Source of the DNA: DASUGM01 sp036274055
GTDB lineage: Bacteria; Acidobacteriota; Vicinamibacteria; Vicinamibacterales; SCN-69-37
Reading direction: 5' to 3'
Length of the DNA stretch: 26,451 bases
NCBI GenBank assembly: GCA_036274055.1
Contig: DASUGM010000305.1
Coordinates: 1-26,451, forward strand
The position numbers and the translations under genes were made by a program. Position 1 is the stretch's first letter. Every line of letters starts with the position of its first letter. The notes beneath the pieces were generated by a model. It searched no databases. It was not told the origin of the DNA and saw nothing but the letters and a program-made list of their open reading frames with translations. Below, one piece after another: positions 22,352 to 26,451 of the stretch.

Positions 22352-24391
22352 ATGCAGAGCGCGCTGGTCCGTGGCGCGGCTGTCACCCTCGGAGGACCGG
22401 GGCTGTGGTTCCTCCTAAGTCTATGCCTGCCCTTTCTTCCTGCGGGCGCACGCTTTGTGGTGACGCTCGGGGTGTTGACGTTCGGGAGCGGCGCCACCAT
22501 CGGGATCTGGTTCGTGCGCGCCCGCGGGCGCGTCGAACAAGCCGTCGTGCTCAGTGCACTCGGCGTCGCCGCCGCCCCGGTCGCGGCAGATTTGCTGTCC
22601 CGGCTTCACGCGCTGCCGATCCTTCCTTACCTGGCAGCCGCCGGCGCGATGCTGCCATGGGCCGTGCGCCGCTCCGCGGCCGGCGACCGACCCGCGGCCG
22701 ACGCGAGCACCGATCGCGCGGGGATTCTGCTCGTCTGCGTCATTGCGCTCGTGACGTGCGTGTTTACCTTCGGGCATCGGCTGAACCAGGACGCCCAGGG
22801 CACCACCGTATATGGCGATTACGACTCAGTTGATCTGAGCTACTACGCGGCCGTCACCGCCGAGCTGACCCATACCAATCCGCCTCAGGCGCCTTTCTAC
22901 GCCGGCCATCCGCTCAACTACTCGTACTACCCGCAGCTGCTGCTCGCGACCGTGCACCGGTTCGGCGATGTCCCCATTCTCGAGATCTATTTCCGCTGGG
23001 CGTGGCCGGCGTTCCTGGTGATGACCGCCGCGATGGCGCTCGTGTTCGCCCGATGCCTGTTGCCGCTCGGCGCCGCGCGATTGGCCGTCATTCTGCTGCT
23101 CGTCGGCGGCGACTTCTCGTACGCCTTTGTGTGGTGGCTTCGGCCGGACACGTATCTGTTTGACTGGCTGCTCTGGCCGACGAACTTCCTGGCGCCAACG
23201 ATGGAAGTGCTGCATTTCAGCACATGGACGCCTGCGCTGGTCGTGCTCTTTGCGGGGCTGTATGCGCTGCACCACGGCATCAGCGAGGCCAGAGGGAAGG
23301 TGCGGTTCCTGCTCCTGGCCGGCTTCTGCTTCGGAACGCTCGTCGAGTCCAAGCCCTTCGCGTTTCTGATGCTGATGGCGGGGCTCGGGATGACCGCACT
23401 CGTGCGAACCGTCACCAGGCGCGGCGCGGGGAACATCTGGATCGTGTTGGCGGCCAGTGCCGTCTGCGCGGCGCCGTTCGTTTACCAGATTCTGAACCTG
23501 TACGCGGAAAGTCGCGGCCACTTCGTGATCGATTACTTCCTGCTTCCGCGGATCATGCTCGACAAACTCGCGATCGCCGACGAGTTCGAGCGCGCTGCGG
23601 CGCGGCTCGTCGGCACCGGCATCGCCCAACACGCGGTCATCTTGACGGCGGCGACGGCGTTGTTCTTTGTCGGCGGCCTGGGCATGCGCTGGCTGGGCGT
23701 CGCCAGCGTCGCGCGTTCGCTCAGTGGCCGCCCCGAGCTGGCACCCGCGTGGCAGATCCTCGCCTGGACCGTGGTCGCGGGCATCGTCGTCCCATTCGTC
23801 ATCGTGACCGAGCCGTACGGCGACTCGCTGCAGTTCTACCAGATGTCGCTCTACCTGCTCTGGCTTTTCGCCGCCGGTGCGGTCTGGCGCGCGGTCGATG
23901 GCGCGCCGGGACGACGGCTCGTCGCCGCCGCGGTCGTAGTACTGCTGGCACTGCCCTCGTCGATCCACTACCTGCGTGAAAAATCTGGCGACGGACCGAA
24001 GCATCCACTGTTCACGTTGAGTCGAGCCGAGTTGACCGTCGCGGAGTACCTGAAGGGGCTGCCCGTCGCCGGAACGGTCGTCCTGCACGACCGCCCTCTC
24101 GATCCGTCGGGGCTGCTCATCGCGTCGGAGCGGCGCGTCGTGCTGGCCTGGTCGCGCTACGTCACCGGCAGCGACGGCCGGCGGGAGGACGTCGATGCGT
24201 TTTTCGGGTCCGTCGACAGCACACCGGAAGCGGCGTTCGCGATTCTCGATCGCTATCGAGTGACGCATGTCGTCAACCGACCTGATCGAGACCGCGTTCA
24301 CCCGGCGGTGCTGGCGCGGCTCACGCCTCTGATACGCACCCCGGAGGTCACGCTGTACGCCTACGATCCCGCGCGCCGCGAGGGGCGTTAG
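22352..24391 (+). CDS. Large polytopic membrane protein, GT-C-like
   Basis: 679 aa from ATG 22352; an upstream in-frame start is hydrophilic and overlaps the divergent gene. At least ten hydrophobic segments. The loop after the third or fourth segment has VYGDYDSVDLSYYAAVTAEL and GHPLNYSYYPQLLLA, acidic/aromatic motifs in a GT-C-like arrangement. A soluble C-terminal part (about 570-679) includes VVLHDRPLDPSGLLIASERR and VTHVVNRPDRDRVHP. Resembles GT-C or DUF2298-type families but no characterised relative is recognised. Followed after 73 bp by a promoter and the radical SAM gene. Confidence 0.7.
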   Translation: MQSALVRGAAVTLGGPGLWFLLSLCLPFLPAGARFVVTLGVLTFGSGATIGIWFVRARGRVEQAVVLSALGVAAAPVAADLLSRLHALPILPYLAAAGAMLPWAVRRSAAGDRPAADASTDRAGILLVCVIALVTCVFTFGHRLNQDAQGTTVYGDYDSVDLSYYAAVTAELTHTNPPQAPFYAGHPLNYSYYPQLLLATVHRFGDVPILEIYFRWAWPAFLVMTAAMALVFARCLLPLGAARLAVILLLVGGDFSYAFVWWLRPDTYLFDWLLWPTNFLAPTMEVLHFSTWTPALVVLFAGLYALHHGISEARGKVRFLLLAGFCFGTLVESKPFAFLMLMAGLGMTALVRTVTRRGAGNIWIVLAASAVCAAPFVYQILNLYAESRGHFVIDYFLLPRIMLDKLAIADEFERAAARLVGTGIAQHAVILTAATALFFVGGLGMRWLGVASVARSLSGRPELAPAWQILAWTVVAGIVVPFVIVTEPYGDSLQFYQMSLYLLWLFAAGAVWRAVDGAPGRRLVAAAVVVLLALPSSIHYLREKSGDGPKHPLFTLSRAELTVAEYLKGLPVAGTVVLHDRPLDPSGLLIASERRVVLAWSRYVTGSDGRREDVDAFFGSVDSTPEAAFAILDRYRVTHVVNRPDRDRVHPAVLARLTPLIRTPEVTLYAYDPARREGR

Positions 24392-24418
24392 ACTCATAAC
24401 CTGCTGACTGGCTTGGAT

Positions 24419-24447
24419 TTGACCCTTACGGCCTTCGGCGCTACCAT
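24419..24447 (+). promoter_or_regulatory. sigma70-type promoter for the radical SAM gene
   Basis: TTGACC (24419-24424), a 17-bp spacer, TACCAT (24442-24447). Transcription would begin near 24454, about 11 nt before ATG 24465, so the message is nearly leaderless. No Shine-Dalgarno is seen. Confidence 0.6.
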
Positions 24448-24464
24448 GAAGTGGTCCGCGCCCG

Positions 24465-25625
24465 ATGTCCACCCGCACATTCCGCCTACGCTATCTCGCC
24501 AAGTCGGCCGCCGGCGTCCCCAGGGACCTGGTGCAGTCGGCGGTTTCGCACGTCACGGCGATCAAACCGACGGTGCTGATCTTTAACTGCACCTGGGTCT
24601 GCGACGCCCGCTGCACGATGTGCAACAACTGGAAGTGGGGCAACCGGAAAGAAGACATCACGCTCGAGCAGCTCGACGGCGTCATGGCGCACGACTTCTG
24701 GAGCAGCGTCGAAAACCTCAACATCTCAGGCGGCGAGCCGACGACGCGCAACGACCTGCCCGAAATGGTCGATCTGTTCATCAAGCGGCTGCCGCGGCTG
24801 CGCAAGATCGGCATCAACACCACCGGATTGACGCCGCAGCGCGCGATCCCGATGCTCACGCGCATCGTCGAGGCCTGCGACAAGGCCGGCCTGCTCATCA
24901 GCATCCGCGTGTCGCTCGACGGCATCGGCGAAGTGCACGACACCGTTCGCTCGGTGAAAAAGGGCTTCGACAAGGCCCTGCAGACGATCGAGGCGATGCA
25001 GGCGCTGGCCGAGACGTCGCCGCATTTCCAGTTCGGGCTCGCGTCGACGATCTTCGCGAAGAACCTCGACGACGCGCAGCACATTCGCGACTGGGCGAAG
25101 ACCAAGAACCTCGACATCGTGTTCAACATGTTGCGCTTCACCGACAACATGCTGCACAACAAGGATCTGCAGGCATCGATTGGCTTCGGCAGCCGCGAAG
25201 AGCAGTTCATGAAACAGTTCTTCCTCGATCGCGTCGCGGAAGAATCGATCCTGAGCGGCCAGTCGTTCATGTATCTGCACTACGCGGACATGATCGCCAA
25301 CGGCTATCACCGGACGATGCCGTGTCCGTTCCAGCGGCAGGGCCTGCTGCTCAACCCCAACGGCGATCTGTTTTACTGCGAGAACTCGCAGAAGCTCGGC
25401 AACGTGCTCGACAGCAACGCCGAGCAGCTCTACTTCGACACCGCGAATCTCGCCAAGCGCGAGGAGATGAAGCGCGACACCTGCCCGACCTGCCTGAGTC
25501 CGTGCCAGGTCAACGTCGGGGCGATGAAGCAGGTGGTGCCCTACGTGAAGTTCCTCAAGCGCGCCTACGCCGTCAAACAGAATCCCGCGCGGCACCGCGA
25601 GACGCTGCCGTCGCCGGTTCGCTGA
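24465..25625 (+). CDS. Radical SAM protein with SPASM-like C-terminal cysteines
   Basis: 386 aa. The radical SAM 4Fe-4S motif C-x3-C-x2-C is CDARCTMC (Cys46, 50, 53); SGGEPTTRNDLP is the SAM-binding GGE motif, and SIRVSLDGIGEVHD the following strand. Near the C-terminus MPCPFQRQGLLLNPNGDLFYC and TCPTCLSPC resemble a SPASM or twitch auxiliary cluster. The family covers peptide modification and many small-molecule reactions. A hydrophobic-basic N-terminal 35 residues precede the TIM barrel. A flippase-like gene follows after 12 bp, so the pair is probably co-transcribed. No precursor peptide gene was seen. The reaction is unknown. Confidence 0.87.
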   Translation: MSTRTFRLRYLAKSAAGVPRDLVQSAVSHVTAIKPTVLIFNCTWVCDARCTMCNNWKWGNRKEDITLEQLDGVMAHDFWSSVENLNISGGEPTTRNDLPEMVDLFIKRLPRLRKIGINTTGLTPQRAIPMLTRIVEACDKAGLLISIRVSLDGIGEVHDTVRSVKKGFDKALQTIEAMQALAETSPHFQFGLASTIFAKNLDDAQHIRDWAKTKNLDIVFNMLRFTDNMLHNKDLQASIGFGSREEQFMKQFFLDRVAEESILSGQSFMYLHYADMIANGYHRTMPCPFQRQGLLLNPNGDLFYCENSQKLGNVLDSNAEQLYFDTANLAKREEMKRDTCPTCLSPCQVNVGAMKQVVPYVKFLKRAYAVKQNPARHRETLPSPVR

Positions 25626-25637
25626 CGCGCCGCATCG

Positions 25638-26451
25638 GTGCGCGCACGCATCTCGACAATCCTGAGAATTGCGGTCGCAGCCGGGTTGACGCTGTGGCTG
25701 CTGAATCAAGCCAATCCGGCTGATGTGTTCGCCGCACTTCGCGGCGTCCGGTGGACCTGGATCCTGGCGACCGTCGCGCTCGTGGCGGCCGATCGCGCGC
25801 TCAACGCCTATCGCTGGATGGCACTGCTCCGGCCGGTCGCGCACGTGCCGCCGGTCGCGGCGGTGATGCGCGTTTTCTTCGTGAGCACGTTCATCGGCAC
25901 CTTCCTCCCCGGCCCGATTGGGACCGATGCCATGCGGACCTGGGGACTGGCGGAGTACGGCGTCGCGAAGTCGCAGGCACTCGCCTCGGTGCTGATCGAT
26001 CGGCTGCTGGGCGTGGTCTCGATCCTCGTGGCGGCCCTGGCCGGGCTGGCGCTCGCGCCGAGGTTACTGGACGACGCCTGGGTGCGGATTGCTTTCATCG
26101 CGACCGCGGCGGGTTCGCTCGGGGCACTCCTGTTCGTGTTCAGCAGCACCGTCGACAACTTGATCCGCCGCGTGCTGGCGCGCGCGCCAATCGGCCTGCA
26201 GGGCCGGCTGGGGCGTTTTCTGGATGCGCTGCAGGCCTACCGGGGCCATCAGGGCCTGTTGAATGCCGTGCTGCTGGCGTCGGTGGGCGTCCAGGCGCTC
26301 CGCGTCGCGCAAGCGTGGATGCTCGGGCGCAGCCTCGGCCTCGACGTCGACGTCGTCGCCTACGTCGCGTTCGTTCCGGTGATCCTGTTGCTGATGTTGC
26401 TGCCGATCAGCCCGAGCGGCCTGGGCGTCGCGCAGTGGGGGTTCGACGTCA
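25638..26451 (+). CDS. Flippase-like (LPG-synthase TM / AglD-like) membrane protein, 3' end missing
   Basis: 271 codons are visible from GTG 25638; the frame runs off the right edge. Reads MRARISTILRIAVAAGLTLW, then membrane segments and the family signature FIGTFLPGPIGTDAMRTWGL (compare FFNNFLPSNIGGDVIR in the gene at 13072), DRLLGVVSILVAA, and LLPISPSGLGVAQWG at the edge. Same PF03706 family as 13072 but divergent in sequence. It lies 12 bp after the radical SAM gene in the same direction and probably acts on the same lipid or glycan. Confidence 0.85.
   Translation, partial: MRARISTILRIAVAAGLTLWLLNQANPADVFAALRGVRWTWILATVALVAADRALNAYRWMALLRPVAHVPPVAAVMRVFFVSTFIGTFLPGPIGTDAMRTWGLAEYGVAKSQALASVLIDRLLGVVSILVAALAGLALAPRLLDDAWVRIAFIATAAGSLGALLFVFSSTVDNLIRRVLARAPIGLQGRLGRFLDALQAYRGHQGLLNAVLLASVGVQALRVAQAWMLGRSLGLDVDVVAYVAFVPVILLLMLLPISPSGLGVAQWGFDV

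Noticed and set aside
22826..24478. 550-codon minus-strand reading opposite the 22352 gene
   Set aside because: Same low-information Arg/Gln/His composition; the plus-strand frame has coherent membrane segments.
24465..25625. RiPP (modified peptide) cluster around the radical SAM gene
   Set aside because: No small precursor-like ORF, peptidase or RRE-like gene was found next to it; the neighbours are membrane proteins.

Overview
The window is very GC-rich, gene-dense bacterial chromosome with many GTG starts, stop/start overlaps and short intergenic gaps. It suggests a free-living diderm. Two predicted beta-barrel or outer-surface proteins, several lipoproteins, many GT-C-like membrane proteins and flippase-like proteins fit Acidobacteriota, perhaps Vicinamibacteria. 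That placement is an inference from style and gene content and was not tested by a search. No CRISPR array, transposase, prophage gene, rRNA or convincing tRNA was seen.

Layout. (1) 1-2000, minus strand: radC, larC and the first 11 codons of metG, closely packed. (2) 2061-5878: a small DUF4398-like lipoprotein (+), then a methyltransferase-dapF pair (-), then a divergent GlpD-like FAD oxidoreductase (+). (3) 5881-6052: a striking 58-bp inverted repeat built from TGCG heptamers, between two convergent genes. (4) 6057-12984, minus strand: one co-directional run reading (in transcription order) GT4 glycosyltransferase, methyltransferase, NAD-dependent epimerase, hexapeptide acyltransferase, second GT4, ttcA, dtd and an outer-membrane barrel. 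The first four genes overlap at their stop/start codons. A TGCG octamer array interrupts the run at 9281-9346. (5) 13072-14076 (+): an AglD/LPG-synthase-type flippase-like protein, divergent from the run and overlapping the next gene tail-to-tail. (6) 14015-18676 (-): a GT4 enzyme and two large GT-C-like membrane proteins, with a good sigma70-type promoter in front. (7) 18915-21346 (+): two lipoproteins sharing FN3-like modules but with different C-terminal domains. (8) 21435-22274 (-): a secreted protein with a LecA (PA-IL)-like C-terminal domain. (9) 22352-26451 (+): a third polytopic GT-C-like protein, a radical SAM/SPASM-like protein and a second flippase-like protein cut by the window edge.

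Together the central and right-hand genes look like a surface glycan or glycolipid locus: sugar modification (epimerase, methyltransferase, acyltransferase), transfer (three GT4 and three GT-C-like proteins), membrane flippase-like proteins, and secreted proteins with probable carbohydrate-binding folds. The glycan and the order of reactions cannot be read from sequence alone. The observations most worth checking are a DapF with serine at both catalytic cysteine positions, the two TGCG repeat structures, and the radical SAM-flippase pair.
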